This document shows, piece after piece, positions 1 to 5,591 of a DNA stretch of 8,263 nucleotides. The notes under the pieces were generated by a model, which worked only from the letters and a program-made list of their open reading frames with translations, had not been told where the DNA came from and made no database searches. Each line of letters starts with the position of its first letter. Positions within the stretch are counted from its first letter, which is position 1. Both the position numbers and the translations under genes were made by a program. Origin of the DNA: Ruminiclostridium sp. (GTDB lineage: Bacteria; Bacillota; Clostridia; Oscillospirales; Oscillospiraceae); assembly GCA_021442645.1 (NCBI GenBank), contig JABUSR010000151.1:1-8263 (forward strand), written 5' to 3'.

Positions 1-9
1 GCGGAGGCT

Positions 10-42
10 ATTAAAACAAGCCAATTCTTGTCTTGTTTTAAT
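10..42. repeat. AT-rich inverted repeat at the window edge
   Basis: ATTAAAACAAG (10-20) is matched exactly by CTTGTTTTAAT (32-42) around an 11-nt loop. A competing shorter stem, ACAAG 16-20 with CTTGT 27-31, uses the same bases. The A-rich left side and T-rich right side would suit a weak bidirectional terminator for a gene lying left of the window. An operator is equally possible. It stands out because the surrounding DNA is GC-rich. The symmetry is seen directly, but the function is a guess. Confidence 0.5.
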
Positions 43-100
43 CGGATTTCAGTATGAGAGCCCCCCGGAAGAAGCGGCAGAGGAAGCCTGACAAAACAGA

Positions 101-149
101 AAAGAGTCCGCCTGATGCGCCTATACGGAGCGCATTGGGCGGACTCTTT
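101..149 (-). terminator. Intrinsic terminator of the xpaC-telA-TPM operon
   Basis: AAAGAGTCCGCC (101-112) pairs perfectly with GGCGGACTCTTT (138-149). The stem continues through two G-T wobbles and ATGCGC (115-120) with GCGCAT (130-135), leaving a 9-nt loop. Read on the minus strand, the stem is followed by TTTTCTGTTTTGTC, a usable U-rich tail. It lies 18 nt past the stop codon of the TPM-domain gene. On the plus strand the tail is poor, so it should act mainly leftward. Confidence 0.85.
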
Positions 150-167
150 GCAGTTAACGGGGAAAAA

Positions 168-1310
168 TCACATACGCCGGAAGAGGCTTCCCAGTAAGTC
201 CAGGAACTGAAGGAAAAGGTCGACGACGCCCCGAATCAGCCGGACAAACTGCCCCTTTAAGCTGGGGGACATACTGCTGTTCAGGTCCACCTGGGGATCA
301 ACATAGCTCTGAGGACCGAAGGGGCCGGGTTCGTTGGGGTCCGTACTGTAGCCGGGGCCCCGCTGATAATGATCCTGCTGCCGGTACTGATTCTGTCCCT
401 GATACCAGGAACTGTCGGAGGCCTCGTTGGGGTCGCTCTCATCGAAGGGTTCGTCTTCCTCTTCTGCGGCCTCTTCCATGGCCTCCTCCATGCGGTGCGC
501 ATACCAGGAGGACCCGGCACGGTGCCAGAACAGGAAGGGGTGGAACATGGGCACGGGGGATGTGCCGGGAGGATACTTGGCGAAGTATTTCTTAAAACGC
601 AGCTGGTCTGCAATGCTCAGGGCAATCAGCACGAGGATGATCCACCACAGGTTGGCCAGCAGGGTCAGCAGAATTCCGCTGAGAATGGCACCGAAGGTGA
701 TAGAGGGAGTCTTGCTGTCGGTATGGTAGATGGAGCCCTCATTGGAGGAGTTGTCTGCGGGGAGGGTATCCCCGTACCAGTCCTGCATTTCGTCAAACAG
801 CTCCAGGATGGCGCTGTCACTTGCACCTTCCTCCCAGAAGGCGGGGGTGATGCAGCTCCGGAACAGGTCGGGCAGGTCCCGGCTGGACTCTATAAAGGAG
901 GCAATGCCATTGCCGTAGGTCACATACCAGTCCTGGGATTCGGCATCCAGCAGAAGAAAGAGATCGCGGCCCCCCAGGTTCATATCGGCCGCGGCGTCTT
1001 CGGCATAGGTCCGGATGTCCGTTCCGCCGAGGAACTCCACGGTCTTCACAGACAGAGTACTGTGGTAGGTGTTGTTCAGAATCAGATTTTTTCGGGCCAG
1101 ACGGTCGACGGTCTCCGAGGAGAAGAGCCCGGCACCATCGTCAATCTGACTCAGGTAGTAGTTCAGGTTGCTGTCACCGGAGGCGCGGTCCGTACCGCCG
1201 GAATCCGGCAGAAGGTCCATATGGTCACGAGAGTAGCCCCACATGCAGCAGAGGGCGACAATGAGGGCTGTGAGCACGATGGCAACCGATTGTTTCTTGA
1301 AAAATTTCAT
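168..1310 (-). CDS. TPM-domain membrane protein
   Basis: This is a 380-residue protein with a TPM-type domain (the YgcG/Psb32 fold) whose exact role is unknown. From the chosen start, residues 8-26 form a membrane or uncleaved signal segment. It is not a lipobox, because Leu precedes Cys21. Residues about 50-180 match the TPM pattern: an opening DDGAGLFSS (57-65), a hydrophobic RDLFLLLD strand (115-122) and WYVTYGNGI (128-136). Residues about 203-235 form a second membrane segment, so the TPM domain should lie outside the cell and the tail inside. The tail has an acidic run (275-292), a Gln/Tyr/Pro-rich low-complexity stretch (300-340) and a closing amphipathic helix (350-380). I chose the ATG at 1310 because GGAGGTT lies 4 nt upstream; the in-frame ATG at 1322 precedes that site. 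It is the last gene of the xpaC-telA operon, which suggests a shared envelope-stress role (inference). Confidence 0.85.
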   Translation of the reverse strand: MKFFKKQSVAIVLTALIVALCCMWGYSRDHMDLLPDSGGTDRASGDSNLNYYLSQIDDGAGLFSSETVDRLARKNLILNNTYHSTLSVKTVEFLGGTDIRTYAEDAAADMNLGGRDLFLLLDAESQDWYVTYGNGIASFIESSRDLPDLFRSCITPAFWEEGASDSAILELFDEMQDWYGDTLPADNSSNEGSIYHTDSKTPSITFGAILSGILLTLLANLWWIILVLIALSIADQLRFKKYFAKYPPGTSPVPMFHPFLFWHRAGSSWYAHRMEEAMEEAAEEEDEPFDESDPNEASDSSWYQGQNQYRQQDHYQRGPGYSTDPNEPGPFGPQSYVDPQVDLNSSMSPSLKGQFVRLIRGVVDLFLQFLDLLGSLFRRM

Positions 1311-1313
1311 AGG

Positions 1314-1328
1314 AACCTCCATGAGGTT
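1314..1328 (-). promoter_or_regulatory. Hairpin covering the TPM-gene ribosome binding site
   Basis: In the minus-strand mRNA, AACCUC (1323-1328) pairs with GAGGUU (1314-1319) around the loop AUG. The right arm is the ribosome binding site for the start at 1310, and the loop holds the upstream in-frame AUG at 1322. A separate 12-bp perfect palindrome, GGCAGGCCTGCC (1329-1340), lies next to it. The symmetry is plain. Translational control or coupling to telA, which ends 30-45 nt upstream, is inferred. Confidence 0.5.
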
Positions 1329-1357
1329 GGCAGGCCTGCCTTGGGGAGGGGCCTGTA

Positions 1358-2515
1358 TTATCCTCTCAGTTCAAGGAGTTTCTGCTTCAGCTCGCCCTCA
1401 ATCTTGGCCAGCTCGGCCTCGGTCTCCCGGCGCTTCTGGGCGCCTTCGGACTGGATCCGCATGACCTCATCCAGGGACTCCACCAACTGCTGGTTGGTGT
1501 GCTTGAGGGTCTCAAGATCCACCACGGAGCGCTCGGCCTCCCGAGCGGTCTCAATGGTGCCCATCTTGAGCATATCGGCGTTCTGCTTCAGCAGGGTGTT
1601 GGTCATCTCGGTGACGGCATTCTGAGAGGCGGTAGCCTGCCGGGAGTGCTCCAGCCCCAGTGCCAGAACCATCTGGCTCTTCCAAAGGGGGATGGTATTC
1701 ACCAGGCTGGACTGGATCTTTTCGATCATCAGGGTGTCGTTGTTCTGGAGAAGCCGGGTCTGGGGGCCCATCTGCAGAGCAATCATGCGGGTGAGCTCCA
1801 GGTCATGGAGCTTTTTCTCAAAGCGGGTGCAGTAGTTGGCCAGGTCGTTGTAGGCCTGGGCGTCTTCCTGGCTGCCGGAGGAGGCCTTTTCCTGGAGACG
1901 GACCAGGTCTGTGGCCCGCACCTGAGCCAGCTTCTTCTTACCGGCCAGGATATACATGGTAAGTTCCTTCTGGTACCGGGCATTGAGCTCATACATCTGG
2001 TCCAGGTTGGCCACGTCTTTCATCAGGGTGATTTGATGGCGTTCCAGATTTTCGGCGATTTTGTCCACGTTGGCGGAGGCTTTGGCGTAGCCGGCCTTCA
2101 GGGTCTCCAACTGGTCCTTCTTCTTTCGGAAGAATCCGCCGATGCCCTTTTTTTCCTCTCCGGCGTCAAAGCTCTGCAGCTCCCGGACCAGGCCGGCCAG
2201 GGTGTCGCCAATCTCGCCCAGGTCCTTGGTTCGGATCTGCTGGAGGGTGGTCTCGGAAAAATCGGACACATGCTTCTGTGCGGCGGAGCCGTACTGGAGA
2301 ATCATGTTGCTGTCGGAGAGGTCGATGGCCTGGGCAAATTCCTCTACGGTCTTGCGCTCGGCCTCGGAGAGCTTGCTCTCGTCCAGGTCACTGGCGGGCA
2401 GGTCCTGGAGGGGGGTCGACTCCTGCACCTGGGGGGCAGCAGGAGCTGCCTGGACAGCAGAGCCCAGGGGGGAATTGGGGTTCAGGGTCAGTTCGGGGAT
2501 GTATTCCTCAGCCAT
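1358..2515 (-). CDS. telA: TelA/KlaA-family toxic anion resistance protein
   Basis: This is a 385-residue soluble protein of the TelA family (plasmid KlaA/TelA, B. subtilis YaaN/YceH), at about the usual length. Members are linked to tellurite and other toxic-anion or antimicrobial tolerance, but the biochemical activity is not settled. Visible hallmarks are IGGFF followed by a Lys-rich patch (125-133), a DQMYELN segment (172-178) and the family signature NTIPLWKSQM (273-282). Residues 11-45 form a Pro/Ala-rich linker, and residues 140-240 and 320-383 are strongly helical, probably coiled coil. No membrane segment is seen. The ATG at 2515 is supported by GAAAGGA 7 nt upstream. It lies 26 nt downstream of xpaC and 47 nt upstream of the TPM gene, so one transcript is expected. 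XpaC and TelA genes are neighbours in many Firmicutes, which supports the assignment. Confidence 0.93.
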   Translation of the reverse strand: MAEEYIPELTLNPNSPLGSAVQAAPAAPQVQESTPLQDLPASDLDESKLSEAERKTVEEFAQAIDLSDSNMILQYGSAAQKHVSDFSETTLQQIRTKDLGEIGDTLAGLVRELQSFDAGEEKKGIGGFFRKKKDQLETLKAGYAKASANVDKIAENLERHQITLMKDVANLDQMYELNARYQKELTMYILAGKKKLAQVRATDLVRLQEKASSGSQEDAQAYNDLANYCTRFEKKLHDLELTRMIALQMGPQTRLLQNNDTLMIEKIQSSLVNTIPLWKSQMVLALGLEHSRQATASQNAVTEMTNTLLKQNADMLKMGTIETAREAERSVVDLETLKHTNQQLVESLDEVMRIQSEGAQKRRETEAELAKIEGELKQKLLELRG

Positions 2516-2541
2516 AGAAATATCCTTTCTTCAGTGGGAGA

Positions 2542-3315
2542 TCAGTCCATGTCAGCCAGGCCTTCCTGGACCAGCAGATTCTCAAGGGTGGTGATATCGG
2601 AGGCGATGTCCATGGCCTCCGCCTGGAAGAGAGAATCCAACTGTTTCTGGAAGGAGGAGACGATGGTGTCCATGGTGGATTCGATCTTCTGCATGGTGCT
2701 GTCGATGTTTTCGCCGGAGACACCGGCGGCGCCCATGCGGTCGTAGGTATTCAGAAGTTTCAGAGTAGTGGGCAGATAGTAGATCAGGAACTTGCGAATC
2801 TGGGGCTGCTTTTCCGGGTGAACGATCACGTGGTTCAGAATCTTGGAGGTGATGTCCTCCAGCTGGTCGATCTGGGCGGAGATGGTCTCATCGGCGATGG
2901 CCTCGTTGAGGCGGCGCATCTCACTCAGGGCCCGATCCTTCTCCTGGAAGAGGGCATCCAGGCTTGGGTCCCCGGTAGAGGAGGGAGCCTCTTCCCCGGC
3001 AGCCTCTGCCTTCTCGGCTTCGTCGGTGTCGTCCTCCGGTTTCTCGTCCTCGGAGGCCTTGGTGGGCTCCGGATCAGGCAGCGTATATTCTACGGTAGGG
3101 AAGATGCCCTTTGTCACAATAAACACCACGGCCGAGAGGAGGATAACCGACACGAAATCGGAGACCCGGTACAGCGGGTGGAGCAGGGTGAAAATCACCC
3201 AAATCGCAGCTATGGCGTAAATGGGTACAACAGAACGCTTTTTCAGCTTCGCCACGGGCGTCATTCCTTTCCGGTGTGATACAACAGGGGGCAGGGGTTC
3301 TGATACCTTGTCCAT
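2542..3315 (-). CDS. xpaC: XpaC-like membrane protein
   Basis: This is a 257-residue protein (or 237; see start) of the XpaC family, named for 5-bromo-4-chloroindolyl phosphate hydrolysis in B. subtilis; its true role is unclear. Two membrane segments (about 28-47 and 51-71) form a hairpin. An acidic Glu/Pro-rich linker (79-115) follows, then a cytoplasmic helical domain carrying the family signature RKFLIYYLPTTLKLLNTYD (174-192). The start is uncertain. The ATG at 3315 has no good ribosome binding site, and its promoter predicts a transcript beginning at that same base. A GTG at 3255 (residue 21) has GGAAAGGA 9 nt upstream and would begin just before the first membrane segment. I keep 3315 as the longest form. 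It is the first gene of the operon with telA, the same order as xpaC-yaaN of B. subtilis. Confidence 0.88.
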   Translation of the reverse strand: MDKVSEPLPPVVSHRKGMTPVAKLKKRSVVPIYAIAAIWVIFTLLHPLYRVSDFVSVILLSAVVFIVTKGIFPTVEYTLPDPEPTKASEDEKPEDDTDEAEKAEAAGEEAPSSTGDPSLDALFQEKDRALSEMRRLNEAIADETISAQIDQLEDITSKILNHVIVHPEKQPQIRKFLIYYLPTTLKLLNTYDRMGAAGVSGENIDSTMQKIESTMDTIVSSFQKQLDSLFQAEAMDIASDITTLENLLVQEGLADMD

Positions 3316-3321
3316 TTTACT

Positions 3322-3350
3322 ATTCTACCCGTAGGAACATTCCCTGTCAA
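3322..3350 (-). promoter_or_regulatory. Consensus sigma-A promoter of the xpaC operon
   Basis: On the minus strand there is TTGACA (3345-3350), exactly 17 bp, then TAGAAT (3322-3327). Both hexamers are at or one base from consensus. Only 6 bp separate the -10 box from the ATG at 3315, so transcription should begin at or within a base of that A. This implies either leaderless translation or use of the downstream GTG at 3255. Confidence 0.85.
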
Positions 3351-3363
3351 GAACTCGTTTCCG

Positions 3364-3392
3364 TTGACAGAAAAAGAAAAGACAGATAAAAT
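3364..3392 (+). promoter_or_regulatory. Consensus sigma-A promoter of rpe-recR
   Basis: On the plus strand there is TTGACA (3364-3369), a 17-bp A-rich spacer, then TAAAAT (3387-3392). The predicted start is near 3399, giving a leader of about 174 nt before rpe. Its -35 box is the mirror image of the xpaC -35 box, only 13 bp away, so TGTCAA-N13-TTGACA is itself an inverted repeat (3345-3369). Two polymerases could hardly bind both -35 sites at once. Confidence 0.85.
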
Positions 3393-3398
3393 AGGAGA

Positions 3399-3572
3399 GG
3401 CAGAAGAATGCGTCTGCAGCCAAACGAAGGAACGGACTGCCGCCCCGACGGGGTGCACCCCGCCGCTGCCTGTCGTATCTTATACGGTGGGTGAACCAAT
3501 GTGCATTTGCACCGGCCCGTCGGTTTTCGACGGGGACCCGCCGACAGATACCTGAGAAAGGAATGATATGGT
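3399..3572 (+). promoter_or_regulatory. Structured 5' leader of rpe; candidate cis-regulatory RNA
   Basis: No gene is visible in this ~174-nt leader, but it is dense in inverted repeats. A 5' hairpin pairs 3400-3404 with 3413-3417. A second has stem CGGGG (3449-3453), loop TGCA and CCCCG (3458-3462). A nested element spans 3470-3547: CTGTC (3470-3474) with GACAG (3543-3547), GTAT-CTT-ATAC (3475-3485), GGTGGGT (3486-3492) with ACCCGCC (3536-3542), GTGC-ATTT-GCAC (3501-3512), and CCCGTCG-GTTTT-CGACGGG (3516-3534). The three outer helices abut with no unpaired base between them. The 3' strand of the outermost stem ends 9 nt before the AAAGGA ribosome binding site. I do not recognise a known riboswitch class. 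A small palindromic repeat element is the main alternative. No U-run follows, so control of translation is likelier than attenuation. Confidence 0.5.
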
Positions 3573-4220
3573 TTGATTAAGATCGCACCTTCGATACTCT
3601 CCGCCGATTTTGCCGACCTGGGCCGTGAGGTCCGGCGGGTCAGCAGTGCGGACTGGCTCCATGTGGATGTGATGGACGGTATGTTCGTCTCCAACATCAG
3701 TATCGGCGTCCCCGTAGTGAAGTCCCTGCGGAAGGCTACGGATATGTTCCTGGACGTCCACCTGATGATCGAGAAGCCCGTGCGCTACATCGACGCCTTT
3801 GCCGATGCCGGCGCGGACCTGCTCTCCGTTCACCTGGAGGCCGACATGCCGCCCGGCATCCGGGCCGCACTGGAGGCCATGGAACGAAGAGGTGTGAAGA
3901 AGGGCATCGTCCTGCGGCCCATCACTGCTGCGGAGGCGGTTCTGCCCTATATCAAGGATGTGGATCTAATCCTGGTGATGACGGTGGAGCCCGGCTTCGG
4001 CGGACAGAAGTTCATGACGGACCAGTTGCCAAAAATCGAGGCCATCCGCCGGTATATTGAGGAATACAACCCCGCCTGCCACCTGGAGGTGGACGGCGGC
4101 GTAGATCCGAACACCGCCCCCCTGGTGGTCCGGGCCGGTGCCGATGTGCTGGTGGCGGGCAGTGCCGTCTATGGGGCTGCTGACCCTGCCGCCGCAATCC
4201 GGACGCTCAGAGGTGAATGA
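3573..4220 (+). CDS. rpe: Ribulose-phosphate 3-epimerase
   Basis: This 215-residue cytoplasmic TIM-barrel enzyme interconverts D-ribulose 5-phosphate and D-xylulose 5-phosphate in the pentose phosphate pathway, and is of normal length. It opens with the family N-terminus KIAPSILSADF (3-13). Metal ligands by family alignment are His30 and Asp32 (HVDVMDG), His63 (DVHLMIEKP) and Asp174 (EVDGGV). Asp35 and Asp174 are the expected catalytic acid/base pair. MTVEPGFGGQKF (136-147) is the canonical phosphate-side loop. Residue 37 is Met in MDGMFVSN, where many homologues have His. The start is TTG: an in-frame stop lies at 3564-3566, no other start fits, and AAAGGA lies 10 nt upstream. The two ATGs just before it (3563, 3568) are out of frame and stop at once. 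Its stop codon overlaps the recR start. Confidence 0.96.
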   Translation: MIKIAPSILSADFADLGREVRRVSSADWLHVDVMDGMFVSNISIGVPVVKSLRKATDMFLDVHLMIEKPVRYIDAFADAGADLLSVHLEADMPPGIRAALEAMERRGVKKGIVLRPITAAEAVLPYIKDVDLILVMTVEPGFGGQKFMTDQLPKIEAIRRYIEEYNPACHLEVDGGVDPNTAPLVVRAGADVLVAGSAVYGAADPAAAIRTLRGE

Positions 4221-4822
4221 TGGAATACTTTCCCCCAGCTTTGGAAAAAATGGTGGAGCAGTTTGCCCGCCTGCCCGGCATTGGTCACAAGACAGCCCAG
4301 CGCCTGGCCTTTTTTGTCCTGTCCCTGCCGGAGAACGAGGTGGAGACCTTTGCCCATGCGGTTCTGGAGGCCAAGCAGACCATCGCACTGTGCCCGGTGT
4401 GCCAGAACCTGACAGAGGGAGACGGCCTCTGCCCCATCTGTGCCAGTGAGAAGCGGGATGGATCTGTGGTCTGTGTGGTAGCCGACCCGAAGGATGTCAT
4501 TGCCATCGAGCGGGCCCGGGAGTACCGGGGACGGTACCATGTGCTTCACGGGGTGCTCTCGCCCATGAACGGCGTGGGCCCCGACGACCTGCACATCAAG
4601 TCCCTGCTGGAGCGGGTAGCCCAAGGAGAAATCCAGGAGATTATTATGGCAACCAACCCGGATACGGAGGGAGAGGCCACGGCCATGTACCTCTCCCGGA
4701 TGCTCAAGCCCTTCGGGGTCAAGGTCACCCGCCTGGCCTACGGTGTGCCTGTGGGCGGACACCTGGAGTACGCCGACGACGCCACCCTCATGCGTGCCCT
4801 GGAGGGCCGCCGAGAAATGTGA
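4217..4822 (+). CDS. recR: Recombination mediator RecR
   Basis: This 201-residue protein acts with RecO and RecF to load RecA onto gapped DNA in recombinational repair. It has the full family layout: a helix-hairpin-helix around LPGIGHKTAQRLAF (19-32), a four-cysteine zinc motif (Cys59, Cys62, Cys72, Cys75), then a Toprim domain with HGVLSPMNGVGPDDL (111-125) and IIMATNPDTEGEATAMYL (142-159), and the C-terminal TRLAYGVPVGGHLEYAD. The length is normal. The start overlaps the rpe stop as ATGA. A second ATG at 4220 sits at better spacing from AGAGGTGA and may be the true start, one residue shorter. recR usually follows dnaX and ybaB; its place behind rpe is less common. The gene ends 5 nt before a strong terminator. 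Confidence 0.97.
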   Translation: MMEYFPPALEKMVEQFARLPGIGHKTAQRLAFFVLSLPENEVETFAHAVLEAKQTIALCPVCQNLTEGDGLCPICASEKRDGSVVCVVADPKDVIAIERAREYRGRYHVLHGVLSPMNGVGPDDLHIKSLLERVAQGEIQEIIMATNPDTEGEATAMYLSRMLKPFGVKVTRLAYGVPVGGHLEYADDATLMRALEGRREM

Positions 4823-4827
4823 TAGGA

Positions 4828-4874
4828 AAAACCTCTGTATTCCCGTGCTGTGCGGCCGGGAATACAGAGGTTTT
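4828..4874. terminator. Perfect bidirectional terminator between recR and the HAD gene
   Basis: AAAACCTCTGTATTCCCG (4828-4845) is complementary without mismatch to 4857-4874 around an 11-nt loop, an 18-bp stem. The plus strand continues with TTTTGTTTTTG for recR. The minus strand ends in TTTTT for the HAD gene. It therefore serves the two convergent operons at once. Confidence 0.95.
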
Positions 4875-4909
4875 GTTTTTGTATAAAGGGAATGGGGAGG
4901 GGGAACCCA

Positions 4910-5551
4910 TCACAGACTGTTTATGCAGGCGTGGAGTTCCTCCATGGTGTGGGTGATGGCGATGGCGCCCGCCTCCCGGAGGGAGGCCTCCGAGCCGAAG
5001 CCCCAGGTCACCCCGATGGTGGGGATGCCGTGCGCGGCGGCCCCCAATACATCGTAGTGGGTGTCGCCCACCATGACCACGTTGTTCAGCTTGCCCACTT
5101 TTTTCTGCAGGTAAGCAATCACGTCCTCCTTGTTGTCCCTCTTCCCCTCCAGGTCAGCCCCGCAAATCTCTTCAAAAAAGTCGTCTAATTTAAAGTGCTC
5201 CAGAATATCCACCGCCAGGATTACCGGCTTGGAGGTGACCACATACATGGGGTGGCCCTCCTCCCGGAGGGAGGTCAGCAGTTCCCGGATGCCGGGGTAG
5301 GGCTCGTTTTCATACTTGCCGATGGGGACGTACCGGCTGCGGAAGACCTCCACAGCCTCCTCAATCTGCATCTGGTCCAGACCGTACCCGGCGAAGGACT
5401 CCCGCAGAGGGGGGCCCACAAAGAACCGGAGCTCGTCACGATCTTCCACATGGATGCCGAAGTGGTCCAGCGCCAACTGGACGCATTTTGTGATGCCAAG
5501 GCCGGAGTCGGTGAGGGTGCCGTCCAGGTCAAAAAAGATGGTTTTCTTCAT
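4910..5551 (-). CDS. HAD-family phosphatase, phosphoglycolate phosphatase-like
   Basis: This 213-residue cytoplasmic hydrolase of HAD subfamily IA removes phosphate from a small metabolite. The substrate cannot be read from sequence, although the closest named relatives are Gph/PGPase-like. All four motifs are intact: FFDLDGTLTDS (6-16) with nucleophile Asp8 and acid/base Asp10, VVTSKP (104-109), Lys141 in KRDNKEDV, and VGDTHYD (161-167) with Mg-binding Asp163 and Asp167. Residues about 16-85 form the helical cap. I chose the ATG at 5551 because the DxD motif then falls at its usual place and AAGGA lies 11 nt upstream; the 21 residues of the longer reading to 5614 look like non-coding spacer and overlap the end of rlmA. 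It is the third gene of the adh-rlmA-HAD operon, 40 nt after rlmA, and ends 35 nt before the shared terminator. Confidence 0.92.
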   Translation of the reverse strand: MKKTIFFDLDGTLTDSGLGITKCVQLALDHFGIHVEDRDELRFFVGPPLRESFAGYGLDQMQIEEAVEVFRSRYVPIGKYENEPYPGIRELLTSLREEGHPMYVVTSKPVILAVDILEHFKLDDFFEEICGADLEGKRDNKEDVIAYLQKKVGKLNNVVMVGDTHYDVLGAAAHGIPTIGVTWGFGSEASLREAGAIAITHTMEELHACINSL

Positions 5552-5591
5552 AGCGTTTGATCCTTGCTGGTCGTTGAAATGGGGTCTCCCG

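Noticed and set aside
2..91. Possible 3' end of a plus-strand gene finishing in ...PPEEAAEEA
   Set aside because: Only 29 codons are visible. The first half has AT-rich codons unlike the neighbours and consists of the inverted repeat, so coding cannot be supported without the sequence to the left.
369..1625. 418-codon plus-strand open frame across the TPM gene
   Set aside because: It lies antisense to a convincing membrane protein gene and crosses into telA. Its product has no recognisable domain, and long antisense frames are common at this GC content.
1499..2746. 415-codon plus-strand open frame across telA
   Set aside because: It is antisense to telA, which carries family signatures. The His/Gly/Leu-rich product is typical of a reverse-strand shadow.
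3441..3534. CRISPR or tandem-repeat array from the repeated GACGGGG and TGCA words
   Set aside because: The repeats are short, unevenly spaced and explained as arms and loops of hairpins.
3399..3547. Known riboswitch, SRP RNA or self-cleaving ribozyme in the rpe leader
   Set aside because: I compared it from memory with TPP, FMN, glycine, THF, ZTP, guanidine, c-di-GMP and hammerhead consensus blocks. The required conserved stretches are missing, and a covariance search could not be run.
3364..3555. 63-codon plus-strand frame beginning at TTG 3364
   Set aside because: The TTG is the -35 box of the rpe promoter, there is no ribosome binding site, and the rest is palindromic leader.
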